64,000 nucleotides of DNA from Symsagittifera roscoffensis (taxonomy: Eukaryota; Xenacoelomorpha; Acoela; Convolutidae), in NCBI RefSeq assembly GCF_963678635.1, contig NC_087067.1, positions 27,473,547 to 27,537,546 of the forward strand, read 5' to 3'. A model generated the notes under the pieces. That model made no database searches. It was given only the letters and a program-made list of their open reading frames with translations, and had not been told where the DNA came from. Below are positions 35,501-46,379 of the stretch, piece by piece. How positions within the stretch are numbered: position 1 is the first letter of the stretch; the number at the start of each line of letters is the position of its first letter. The position numbers and the translations under genes were made by a program.

Positions 35501-36917
35501 TGATTAAAGTCTAAATAATCAAGTTTTAAGTGCTTTCTTCAATTATTTTTCCATTTTTCGTAATTGATTTTTGATCTATTTTGAGCGCCATTATAAATTA
35601 ACTTGGAGTTTCAAATAGAATTTGCTTTTGTTACTTTTTATACGACTGCCAATTTTACCGTCCTTGCCATTTTTGAAATCATATTTAATCAGGTAGCATT
35701 CAATCACCTGAATTTCAAGTAAATTTTGGTTTCATGCAACCAATTAGTGTTTTCGTCTTTAATTGACACTTTCGACAACACCGTATATGGGAATGAGGTC
35801 TTGTAAGTACACGAGCATTCTTTTTCATCGATTATTTCAATTTTACATATGAATGATTAGTTTTTCAGCTCGACAGAACTGCCTACTTTTTTTTCGTGCG
35901 TGGGATCAATTTCGAGGCATGTGAAAAATTAAGGCTCGTACCTATTCCTTTTTCCCCGGGTGCTTTTCATCAAAAGCCTTGTAACCTATTCACGTTTAAC
36001 TTCAGTAATCTCCAATTTCTTTTGAACATCGATTTAATTTTAGCTTTGACATTGAATGTCAGAAAAAAAGCAATTAATAGTTAATCAAAAGCTACTCGAA
36101 ATTGTACGCAAAAACGTTGTTTTGTATGTTTTTTTTTTCTGTCCCAGCAGAATGTGAAAAAAATGAGATATAAAGTAGAGCCTAAAGTGCGTATTTCATG
36201 GATATAATTATCAAAAGTGGTTTATTTTGTTTGTTGATTATGTACCTTTTTTGTTTCTCAATTTCCACTCGAATAGTCATAAAATGGTTGAAACGAATCG
36301 AAAAAACTCTAGAGTCTTCTAGAATCCTATATGAAATTAGTTTGTTCAGACCACTCTGATTCCAAAACGGTTCGGTGTCGATGAAAACTGATCTGAATAT
36401 ATTTTTTGATATTCACTCAAATTGTTTACAGCGAATGAAACGACCTAATTTTTCATTGGTGGCTAGCGGTTGAAACTGTCTTATTTTAATTTCTTTTTTT
36501 TTCCACACCTTATACGAAGTTTTTTAAAATCTATTATGAAAGCATGTCATAACCTCAGCAGATCAATCTTTTCTCATTGAAAAAATAAAAAAACAAAAAT
36601 GTGTATTTTTGCTATGAAAAATGGTCGGTACATTCTGCGATACTCGTCCATCAACCGCAAAGTAAAATTTCAAGCGTATAGTTGTTGTAAAATTTTTAAC
36701 GATGTTTGTGTGCAATATTTAAAGGTTATTAAACGAAGTGGTTATCACATATTTAGGTACTGTTTTTTTCTCAAAAACGTTTTCACGCTTGCGATTTGCA
36801 AGTTTCATCAAATCGGAATGACTGTTTTCAGGTCAACAACTTGTTTAACAAACAACTTGAATCGTTTGATAATCTGATTCGGAGTAAAGGAGTAATTTTA
36901 GTTTCTTGGCTACTCCG
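32589..36917. other. Gene-free stretch of about 4.3 kb
   Basis: No frame here exceeds about 90 codons and none shows a known domain. I did not recognise members of the repeat families found elsewhere, apart from a possible cttgcg hairpin relic at 36786-36800 (gcttgcgatttgcaag) with its acaacttgtttaacaaa follow-on. This could be intergenic DNA or the first intron of the gene starting near 41 kb. Confidence 0.4.
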
Positions 36918-36990
36918 ATCTATTTAGTCTAGAGGTAACGACTGCGCTTGGGTTGGTAAAAGTCCTAGGTTATGAATCCGGCCAGGGCCT
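36918..36990 (+). pseudogene. tRNA-derived relic (A box intact)
   Basis: tagtctagagg (36925-36935) matches the A-box consensus at all fixed positions. The expected B box reads ggttatgaatcc, one base too long and mutated. A gccagggcc end follows. It is a decayed SINE head or tRNA pseudogene. Confidence 0.4.
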
Positions 36991-38099
36991 ATTTTTCAAA
37001 CTGAAAATATTCCATTTCAAAAAATGGGTTATCGTTCGTCTCATTGATTTGTCTGCTCAGTTTTGCTATCACTGACTTTTTTGTGCTGTGAGCAATTATA
37101 ACTGCTGTTTTGAGTGTTTTTGATTTATTTCAGTAATTCGTAAATTTACTAGCACTGAGTTTGTTCATTTCCTATTTTTTTTTCGCTTAAAATCTTTATT
37201 TTGCCTGAATGGTTTTGGCGTATGTTTTATCGGCGTAGTGATCTAATTTTCATTCGTCTAAAACAAACATTATGTTTTCGCTCTTTGCCGGAAAGTTTTT
37301 ATTATAGCTTAATTGCCGCTCGATAAAAGTTTTTGGATATTTTTTTTTCATAAAGTTCTGAGACAAATTTATGAAATTTTTTTAAAAGTGGTTTTTCTTT
37401 TGACTTATTTTTGGTCTGCTAGCTTGCAATGCCATGTTAGCAGGGTATCACAATTGATTCTGTACAGCAGTTGATTTCGCTGTAAAATGTTCTTGTGAAA
37501 GTTTATTTCAAATTCATTTGTTAACTAAAAGGCAGATTACACGAATAACAAAATTACTTATGACGCAAAAATCGTTTGTCTTTCGGTTTCAAAAAATGAA
37601 TAATTTTCAGAACTCCCAGCTGAAAAAATATTGTTTTTTGACTCATTTTACTCTTATTGAGTTAGTTTAATAAGCTGTCAATCATAAAATATTCTTTAAA
37701 CTCAAGGAGCTTAAACGTGATATGCTGTCGTCTTTTAAACTTGAATATTAAAATTTTCCATTGACTCTTTTTTAATTGAGTTACATGATTATTTTACAAC
37801 TGACTCATGAATATTTATATTTATTTTTCAGATTTAATGTTCTTCCTCAAGTTAAAAAGTTTAATTTTTTAATGTTTACTAAATGATCAGAATTTGCATT
37901 TCATCAAACTTGCGAGAGTCTTTCTTCGAAGGCCTTTTGTTTTTTCAATGTAGAGAAACCTGGCATAGATTTGATATTTTAAAAAGCCATCGAAGTTGTG
38001 CTTTGGGTTCTCTCCCGCATTGAGGTTTCGTGGATTATAATTGAAGATTCCTGTATTACGCACAGCTTACTCGATTTCTAAACCTAGTCACTTTACCAA
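36991..38099. other. Gene-free stretch
   Basis: AT-rich with no frame or RNA gene that I can support. The phrase tctgctcagttttgctatca near 37052 vaguely recalls repeat S3. Confidence 0.4.
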
Positions 38100-38480
38100 T
38101 TTATTTCAAAACAGTTTACGTTGCCTTTTTAACACCCATCTTTTGTTTAATACTCAAAAGGAATAACCCCATACTTACCAACATCTCCTCCATACTTATC
38201 CCCTCGTACGTTTCCCCACACCTACCCCTAACCCCAACAAATAAAGTAATTGTGTGTGTGTGGGAGGTGGTGGTGGTAAATAAAATAAGTAAGAATAGTC
38301 GAAGTAATTGTTGGGGTGAGTGGGGGGAGGCGAGAGACACCCAAAATAAACATAAAACATTTAGGGGTGTCTGCAATTTTTTTATAACGCACCTGCAATT
38401 TTTCAAATAGAACTTTTCATCACCTTGTCCGGTGGTTACGAAAATTGGCTTGCGGACCAAATACGCCATGACAAAATTTT
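38100..38480. other. C-rich/G-rich strand-asymmetric island with inverted repeats
   Basis: The first part of the plus strand is C-rich (cccc runs at about 38160-38240) and the second part is G-rich (gggaggtggtggtgg, then tggggtgagtggggggagg, about 38260-38330). accccaacaa at 38230 and ttgttggggt at about 38310 are exact inverted repeats. agacaccc and gggtgtct flank a 24-base AT-rich loop near 38334-38375. A 117-codon minus frame (38116-38469) crosses it but looks like translated low complexity. It may fold as DNA or RNA. I cannot assign a function. Confidence 0.5.
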
Positions 38481-38710
38481 TTAGCCATCATACTTAATCT
38501 GAGAAAATTCATTATCTCACCAAAGTGAGATAGGCACAATGAAAAAAAAATCGGAAAGAAGACAAGTCGAAAACGATACAACAATTGCTTAAGCCAAATA
38601 TAAATCTAAATTTAACTAGCGCAACGTTCAAGTTTCGAGAATATAACGAAAATGTTTTGAAAAATTCAGGCCCCTGCTTAAGCAAGGTTATAACCTATTT
38701 TAATCCCTTA

Positions 38711-39365
38711 CAGTGCTGATTAAAACTATCTGGACAAAACGGATATAACTTGAAATTTAAATTGCATTTTTCTCAAATTGGATTGAATTTAGGTGAAAAA
38801 CTCAAAATTTCGTTTTGCGAAATTCGGGCCTAAAATTTTACCCATAAAAACGAATCATTTTGGCTTTGTTAGATAATCAAAAATAACACCAAAACTGCCG
38901 AGTTATTTTTTGTCAAAATTATATCAAAGTGAATCTCTTACGTAACCAAACAAAGTTAAAGAAGACTCTATCTCCAAAAACTTGGAGCAAAATGTTTAGA
39001 AGTTGTTTATACATAAAAATAGGGTGTTTTTTCTAGTAAAATGTCATTTTTAGTCTATCAAACAAAAATAAATTTATGTTTACAAGATTATTGTCTTTTT
39101 AAACTTTGTTCGGCTACGAAAAAGGTTCACTTTGATTTAGTTTTTGCAGTATTTTTGATTATCTAAAAAAGCCAAAATGATCGGTTGTTGGGTTACAAAT
39201 TTGGGGACGAATTTTGCGAAACAAACTGCATCATATTAGTTCTGCTGAAATTCAAAGCAAGTTTTGTCTTCATCATTTTTCGCCTAAATTCAACCCAATT
39301 TGAGAAAAACTCGTTTTAATTTTCGGGTTCAATGTGTTTTGTCCGGATTATTCAAATCAGCACTA
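38711..39365. mobile_element. Palindromic Tc1/mariner-like MITE (fold-back)
   Basis: The left end cagtgctgatt is mirrored by the right end aatcagcact(a), with TA immediately outside both (38709-38710 and 39366-39367), which is the Tc1/mariner target duplication. The inverted match is not limited to the ends: tctggacaaaac, ttttctcaaattggattgaa, gcgaaattcg, catttttggcttt-like and atcaaagtgaa segments recur in inverted order almost to the centre, so each arm is about 300 bases. It has no transposase. It is a non-autonomous fold-back element whose transcript would be a long hairpin. Confidence 0.8.
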
Positions 39366-40149
39366 TAATCAATTATAATAAATAAGATAGATTTCTACAG
39401 AGTTTGATTTTTAATACATTAGTCCTTGATCCATTAATCGATTATTTTAGATTTTTATGGAGACAGACCATGAAAATCTATTATATTCGATTATTAGCCA
39501 TAAAACTTCACTGTGGGCAGTATAAGAATTCGCGTTTCAGTTAGTGAAGTCATTGGTCGACGTTTTTAATGCGTTTTGAAATGGATATTTTAATGGTCAA
39601 GTTTTTTTTTCAGAGAATAGAGGCGTTTTCTTAAGTGACATATGTTTCGGTGCTTCTAAGATACAGAATCGTTTACCTTGTCATAAATTTGCGATGTGGA
39701 AAATGAAACAGAATTTACGTCTAAGTCGCCAGGTGTTTTCCGGAGGCTGGTTTTTGTCTTGGCATATTTATATTTGAATGAGTCTCCTTCCATTCAAAAT
39801 ATCGTCGTTGACGTTGACACAAAACTTGCTGTTAATTATTTCTGAACCGGTGGTTTAACTTGAATTTCGGCTTTTTGTATTACTCGAAGCAATCGCTGCT
39901 AATTAATTTTACTAAGTATTAATGAGACGAAAGCTGCTTCTTAATCGGAGCAGCTGATTAAGCTGGATACATACATCCTATTTGTAATTAAACCTCCATA
40001 ATTCAGTGCCTATTTATTTCTTTGCACCTGGTATTTTGTAATACCATCGTGACAGACTTTCTTTGCTATTTTAATGTAACTAAGAATATACTCGTGCCTT
40101 TTTCTTCGAGAGCTTATTAAATTTTCATATAATGCGAAGGAAATGCAGT
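39366..40149. other. Gene-free stretch
   Basis: No supportable frame, repeat or RNA gene was recognised. Confidence 0.4.
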
Positions 40150-40335
40150 GAAATTAGCCAGGACCAAGTTAAAATCATAACCCCTCCCCCAAAGCTGTTT
40201 AAGAGCAGGATGTTAACTAGGTTCTGAGTTTGAATTTTCAGCCAATCAGAATAGAGCATTTTACACGCAGCTGAAAAAATTCTATTTAAATTCAACGCTA
40301 GGTTGGATGATCTTAACTTGGTCTATTTTGGGGGA
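40150..40335. repeat. Small inverted repeat upstream of the MYND gene
   Basis: gaccaagttaaaatc (about 40161) and gatcttaacttggtc (about 40310) are inverted copies with one mismatch. A cctcccccaaa stretch and a tttgggggaagg stretch also occur in inverted sense. aggatgttaac and aggatgttagc form a direct repeat. The interior contains cagccaatcagaa, a CCAAT-box-like sequence in the sense direction. It may be a degraded fold-back element. Confidence 0.4.
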
Positions 40336-40899
40336 AGGATGTTAGCTTGATCCATCAGCCAAAATTAGCATTTACTATGACTGACGTTCATGAGAAATAT
40401 TAAATGGTTAGTTTGGCAAACTGAACATCATTATACTTTATCTTGGAGAAAAATAACAACTACCAAAATGTTAGAGCTTGAAGTATAATCTTGTTGAGCG
40501 AATCAGTTCAGTTTTTGATTATTTTAAAGAGCAAAAGGTAAGTTTCACATAAGTTTTATGAACTAGGCGATGTCGTATTAGTGATTTAAAGAGTATTTAT
40601 GATTGGTGGCTTACCCTGATTACTGGAAACTGGAAATAAGTTTAAAATAGAACTTAAAATTGCTTTAAATTCAGTAAATTAGTTAGTGGCTGTCATTTTT
40701 ATCAGACTCGATTTGCGATTTGGAGTATTAACACTGTCATAATCATCAGAGAGGCGTGGGGATTATAAGGAGAATTAGAATGAAGTTGGCTGGGGATTAA
40801 AATGCAGATTCGATTTGGGAGGTCACCAAAGCTACTGTGTTGCGCATACAAATTGCAAATGGAATTCAGCGAACAATGTGTCTCGTGTGTTTTTATTTA
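40336..40899. other. Gene-free stretch upstream of the MYND gene
   Basis: No frame or repeat is supportable. If the leader exon proposed next is real, a promoter should lie in or near this interval, but I see no unambiguous core promoter motif. Confidence 0.35.
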
Positions 40900-41149
40900 G
40901 CAGCTCCTTTATTCTCTTCTTCGCCTTCTCTTAATTCCTACTTTTAGTGCTTCTTTTAATACTTTTTCGTATACTAGTTCTTCGTCTCATTCCAGTTTCA
41001 GTGCTAATTCTTCCTGTCATTTCTTTCCTAGCTATCCTTAAGTGTCTTCCCCTTTTTTTTAGCATTTTTCCCTCCAACAAACTTCAAATCATTTTTTCAT
41101 CACTTGTTCACGCGTTCGTTTATTTTTGTTCACTCGACTACAAAGTAAA
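40900..41149 (+). other. Possible non-coding leader exon of the MYND gene
   Basis: A pyrimidine-rich stretch ends at a strong splice donor (caaagtaaa|gtaagt, break after 41149). A good acceptor (tttgtttacag, exon from 41600) follows 450 bases later. An open frame (40947-41153) would hit a stop right after the splice, so if this exon exists it is untranslated or an upstream ORF. The left boundary is a guess: it could start at the ttatttag acceptor-like site near 40900 or at a transcription start. Confidence 0.35.
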
Positions 41150-41599
41150 GTAAGTGTTCTTGATTTTAATCTAAAAGGGCGGAAATTGTTTCCAATTAAC
41201 TATAAAAATTCATGTTACCTCTAAAATGGAGTGCTTTTATGGTGTCATGTTTAAATTTCGTTTCTGAATTTCACCTGAACTGAATTTTTTTAGTAGTATT
41301 TGGAAAAATTTGATTGATGAACCTGGGTTTTTTTTCAAATCCATAAACTACAGGTTATTGCCTGCGAGTATAGGTTTTCATCTTAAGGAAAGGATTGTGA
41401 ATGAGATATAGATCGTTTCCTTTTTCTAAATAGCTGAGCCTAAGCAACGTCAATCAATCAGGTCTAATTGTGACTGTACCGAACTGCAGTGTAATATCAT
41501 CTCTCGTGCGAAATATTTTGGCGCCCGTCAAATCAGTTTTAATTTCGAATACTTCTTTTTGATTAGGCCTTTCTAAAAAATGTTTCTTTTTGTTTACAG

Positions 41600-41943
41600 A
41601 TAATTCCCATGGTACCGCAGAGTTATCGCTTCAGCTCCCGTCGCCGCAGCAGCAGTTTGTGCGCCGCTAGCTTTAATTGCACTTCCGTACAAGATATCCC
41701 CAAGTCTGTTGACCCAAAATTATCAACATTATATTCAACTTTAATTCAAAACTTACATCCTGTCCAAGACATCGACTATCAATTCTCAACTGACAAAGAT
41801 GGATTACTTTCCAATTCGCAGTTATGTTGCACTCCTGTTGAATAAACCTGCGTACTCTGAGTTAGCCTTTTCCTCTATTTATAACCCCAAATTACAAACG
41901 ACTAAATCCAGAAATCTAGCCATTCTGCCGCCATTTCAAGATC
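41600..41943 (+). promoter_or_regulatory. Probable 5' leader with two upstream ORFs
   Basis: The sequence from the acceptor at 41598-41599 to the chosen ATG at 41944 contains an in-frame stop at 41917-41919, so the main frame does not extend upstream. It holds two other frames: a 78-codon uORF at 41609-41845 starting in a strong context (cccATGg) and containing RRRSSSL, and a 71-codon uORF at 41799-42014 that overlaps the main start. Such an arrangement usually lowers or conditions translation of the main frame. Alternatively, part of uORF 1 is a real coding exon joined by splicing I do not see. Confidence 0.45.
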
Positions 41944-43000
41944 ATGGAAACATCCTCTGCAGTATTGCCAGCTACTGGCAATCCGGGATCGGCCGAACTT
42001 CAAACGTCTTCTGAAAACCGTCAAAACTCGGATCTGACTTCAAAGTTGACTAATAAGGGGAATCAAAATCATGCACTAACTACATCGAGTACAGTTACGA
42101 AAGACCTATCTTCTAGAAAATCGCCAATATCTGAGACCGAAACTCATACATCATCATACAGGAGTTCAAGTCACCAGTTGCTTTCTGGTGGCAAGAGATC
42201 CTCAATTGTTGCTCACGTGCCACCTTTCAGTCGATCTATCCAAGCCCCCTTACCCGCGACTAGCGAGTCCAATAATTCTGAGAGTCAATCGACAGATTCG
42301 GAAGCTCCGTTAAAAAATTCTCTGAGACAGAGTTCTTCGTCGTCTCTGTCATCGGGAGCCGAAACCACCGAGAGGTCGGCGTCTATCCTTCGACAGTCAA
42401 GTTCGAGTAGCACAACTGAGGGCTTCTCGGCTAGCACTGTTGCGGTTTCGGGACCTTCACCCAACTACCTTCCTTCGGACGCAATATCAGTTTTCCATAG
42501 CCTAGTTTCCTCTGCAATTGACCAATGCTTACGCAATTCTTCCCAGTCTAAAGTTCGTGTATCCGTTTTCTCAAGTCTGTTCGATACAGTTTCAAGGTCA
42601 TCTACACAATCAAATTCTCCGACTCTAGAAAGTCAGGAAGCTGCTGGCAACCTGAAGATGACATCAACCCAGACCCGAAATAACGACTCGGCGAATGTGG
42701 CGACTTCTGTTTTGAGTATTCCAGGCAGCCGAAAGAATGGAACTATCCAGTCTTCGAACTCGGCAGCAGCTAGATGGACTGCTGACAAAAATGACTCATC
42801 TAATGACGCTTATCAGTCCCCAATGGCCTCTCCAAACATGCTCAAAATAGACGAAGAATCATCTTTCAACAATGCGAATGCGCGGGACGAAGTTAATAAA
42901 TCGAAATCACTTGTGGAAGGTTTGCTAGAAAATGGAGGTCAAAAATCTACAAATTCTCTTTCTCGCCAATCATCAGCTGTCAATAAGTCAGATGTCAAAG
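41944..43000 (+). CDS. MYND-finger protein, coding exon 1 (residues 1-352)
   Basis: The start at METSSAVLPATGNPG has A at -3 and G at +4 and follows an in-frame stop at 41917. The exon is Ser/Thr/Asn-rich low complexity, probably disordered, with one hydrophobic helix-like segment (SVFHSLVSSAIDQCL, about residues 182-196) and a KSLVEGLLENGG segment near its end. The donor is gtcaaag|gtgagc after 43000, phase 1. The frame continues only 14 bases past the donor before a stop, which supports splicing there. I recognise no family from this exon alone. Together with seven later exons it builds a protein ending in a MYND zinc finger. Confidence 0.75.
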
Positions 43001-43582
43001 GTGAGCCAATTTGAATATTGCAAATTTATTCAGGAATCAATTATGCATAAATTTTGCCAATTTAGTTATGCGCGTAGTAATTAATTAGCATTTTTGTTAA
43101 AATTTAGATGCTAAGAGTTGCCTTGAACGCAAATTCCGGGGGCTGCGTAATAAAAATGAAAACTCGAGCGGTTGAGTTGCATTTATTTTTTAATTCATCA
43201 ATAAACAAAGCCTTTTGAAGATAATTTTAAACTGCTCATTATTTTCAAGCTGATTTACAAATCTCCAGGCCTAATTCAATTTGGCAAGTTGTCTTTCGCT
43301 TCGCTCATTAATCAGCCGCGTTTCCCAGTCAGATAAAAAAGAATGAAGACTTTCAATTAGCAAATGTTTTGCTTTGTTCGTTCGCTACCGTTGGCGACGT
43401 TGCGACAATATTTTCAAAGTTTATCGAAAACTCTTCACCACGTGTATTATGACAAAACAAAACGTTATTAATTCATTAATAAAAAAACTTTTCTGACGTT
43501 TCATTCTATTTCAAATCAGCTTTCAGTTTATCAAAGCATAAAGGAAAACTACCAGTAATTGAATCAAATCTATTTCGTTTAG
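43001..43582 (+). other. Intron 1
   Basis: GT-AG, 582 bases, phase 1. The donor is gtgagc and the acceptor is ctatttcgtttag. It is AT-rich and I see no repeat family member or RNA gene in it. Confidence 0.65.
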
Positions 43583-44782
43583 ACGATTCAGTTGTCGCCG
43601 AAAATACTGAAAAGGAGCGAGCTGTGACTGTCAAGAGAATATCGCCCAATGACGCTAAAAAGTCTGATCATCAGAAATTAAACGAAGTGAATCGATCTGC
43701 AGTAAACAAAGAAGGAACAAAACATTCGTCCGCTGAAGGTAACATCAACTTAGCATCAATTCAGTCGCCACAAGCTGGGGAGGTTTCTCAGGGTTCCAGG
43801 AGCCGAGAAGATAAAAACGGTCTAGAACAGGAGACGTCTTCCAACAACAGTTCAAGTGATATGGTTAGTCATCTTACCAAGTATCTATTAGAGCAGCATT
43901 TGTTCAACGCTCTCCCGTCTACGCTAGCAGAAAAGAGCGGACAAGTTCAAGCGGCCACCGAGTTGGACTCCCAGACTAAGGCTAGCCTGATGGCCGAAGT
44001 TTTCGGCGACGAGCGTCAATTCGCCTCGGCCATAGCGAACGCGACAGTAGCGGCATTAGCATCGCGCCAGCGACTGGGTGTTCAAGAACCGCCTGCAGCT
44101 GTTGTCGGCGGTTCTGGAACAACTGATGCGTTGTTTTCAGGACCTTACTCGACGCCAAGTCCGAAGTTAATAGGAACACCCCCACCTTTAACGAAAGATG
44201 AACCACTTAACCTCAGCGCACCATCCCCATGCTCGCTTTCACCTACTGAGCAGAAAATAAAGATCGTAGTTGCCAGTGAAAATATAAGCTCATGTGAGCC
44301 AACTCGCGAAGTTGCAGTAAGAACTAGAAGCGAATCTTTGGAGGGAAAGGATCAGGATAAGAACGAATCAGGATCAGGTGCCAGTGTGAAGCTGAAAGAC
44401 AGTTTGTCGGAATCAGTTGATGCAGCTAAAATTTCAACTATGTGTTCGGAAGATGTTGTTCGTGGGCTTCTAGAGAGCAAAAAAACGGTAGTAGAAAGCG
44501 GAAAGTTTGGCTCAATTATCGGAAACTTGTCTCCACAAAATGAAAACACGTTAAGTGGGATGCATAAATCAAAATCAGACCCGGGCTGTTTGCGGAGAAA
44601 TTCAAACGCATTCACGAAGTTGTGTCATAGCTTGATTCATTCGGAAGTAATGAAGTTCAGTGGCTCGGAAATAAATACCTCCTCGCTGGTTTCTTTGAAT
44701 TCTACCGATAGTACACTGAAGGAAATGAAAAGGCCGACCGATGCGTCAGCTAAGCATCTGCCAGCAAATTTACTGTCCAAAG
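43583..44782 (+). CDS. MYND-finger protein, coding exon 2 (PLNLS exon, residues 353-752)
   Basis: Joined in phase 1 to exon 1; the split codon plus the next two residues read DDS. The 1200-nt exon encodes 400 codons of mostly disordered Ser-rich sequence with helical segments (SHLTKYLLEQHLF; SLMAEVFGDERQFASAIANA). A PPPL (552-555) and PLNLS (560-564, at 44203-44217) pair follows. PLNLS is a variant of the P-x-D-L-S motif that binds the corepressor CtBP, as known for Drosophila Hairless. KSKSDPGCLRRNS is a likely basophilic kinase/14-3-3 type site. The donor is tccaaag|gtaaca after 44782, phase 1, so the exon could be skipped without changing frame. Confidence 0.8.
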
Positions 44783-45214
44783 GTAACAAAAGTTTGTGAA
44801 TCGGTTTTATAATGTTTTAAAACAAACGCTCTTGCTACAAGCTGTGAAGGGAATGGAATAGCACTCAAAAAGAAAAAGTCATTTTAATAAACAATCACAA
44901 GTAATATATCTAAAAACTAATTGGCATTTCGAATTTGTAAAGGATAAGCAATAAGACTAGCTGGTCCACTGACTGGGTGTTTTTTACGGGGTTGACCATA
45001 TCTATGGTCATTTACTTGGAAACTGTTATTTAGTGATTTTGTAAAACAGAGTTATTTTCAAAAACAAGCTGGCAAACGCAGCGCTAGACGGTCTGTCACT
45101 ATTTTCTCTAAATATAAAAGTATGAGTTAAAAGTTGAATAATCAGTTAAAGCAAAAAAATTACAGGATTTTGTTGTTGAGATGATTTGTGCTTTGTGATA
45201 ATCATGGTTTTTAA

Positions 45215-45960
45215 GTGTGAATTAACGTAGTGATGAATACGCTTATTGAAGATCGTGTTTTTTTGTTGTTTTTCTATGAATTGTCTTTTTATGTAGTGTA
45301 CTTTTTCATTGATTTTTTTCTGCTTTCGATTAACAAATATTCAAATGTCAAAAAAAGTGAATAATTTCTAGTTGCAAAATTGGATTAATATTTCTGATTG
45401 TCCAGCGTAATTAAAAATATAAATTAATCCTGTTAAGAGCTAGAAAAATTTTACCTTTCTTTGTTAGAAAATGCTTCAACGAAAGTCGGTTTTTCGATTT
45501 ACTGAGGTCATTGACACTTCCAACTGTATAAAAAATCAGCTGATCCTAGAAAGCGTGTTTCAAAAGGAAACCAGTCCAAAAAAATCTGCTTCAAAAAGCA
45601 TCCCAAAACAGACTTTTCCCAATCGCCTGATTGAACTCTCAGAGCAAAAGTCGCACTATCGAAGAGCAAAAGTGAAAGGGCCACGAAAAACGTGATCGAC
45701 TTCTACTTTCTAATTTTATTTTCAGATTTCCTATTGATTCAGTTTTCTCAAACTGGGAAAATTTTGTCAAGTGTCAATCATAAATTGTTCTAGAAATTCA
45801 AAGAGCTTTAAGGCCATCTATTTTTTACTTAGAAGTTCGAAGTTGAGATTTTTGCAAAATTGCCAGACATCAATTTTTTCTGTTTTCTTGGGTTCATGAC
45901 TCTTTTCCAACTCTGTTGGCTGTTTTAGATAATACTTACATGTGAGCGTATTAAAAATAT
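45215..45960 (+). repeat. Repeat family D, long copy
   Basis: This is one of the longest family D copies. In order it shows gtagtgatgaatacgct, a gaataatttctagtt stretch, tgtccagcgtaattaaa, a cacgaaaaacgtgatcgact stretch (also at 61360-61395), tcagttttctcaaac, gtcaatcataaattgttcta, aattcaaagagctttaaggc and ccaactctgttggctgt. It provides the ordered landmarks from which the family's layout can be inferred. Confidence 0.65.
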
Positions 45961-46379
45961 TTCTTACTTTATTTCTACCTCAGTTTGTACTTGAGAACAA
46001 TAATTTTTAAGTGGAACAAAGAATGGCGAAAATCAAGAGTTAAGAAAAATATGTCAGTTTTCTATTATGAGGAAGTTGCTCAGTTTTGAGGGAAGTTGCA
46101 CAGTTTTCTTTTCGGGTTCGGGATTTTTGGCAGCATAAGCTAAATCTCATCGAGGTTAGAGTGCCTGCAATTTTACTATCTATGGGGTATCGGCTTAGTC
46201 GCTTCTGCTTCCCCATTTGAGGAGCGCAAGTAGATTTTGATGTTCATGCATGCATCGGGGTGGGGGAACAAAAAACAACAAATAAGTATTCCGGTTAAAG
46301 GGCGTCTACACAGAGGCGAATCTAGGGTTTTCTCGACGAGGGCAGATTTTCAAAAAAATTTACTTTTTTTTAGTTCAAT

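Noticed and set aside
38116-38469. 117-codon minus-strand frame
   Set aside because: It translates the C-rich/G-rich island, giving Thr/His and Gly/Val low complexity without a domain.
45471-45695. 74-codon frame behind an acceptor-like site, possible extra exon in the MYND gene
   Set aside because: Intron 2 is phase 1. In that phase the reading from this acceptor stops after 12 codons. The stretch also lies in a family D copy with a relative at 61340-61400.
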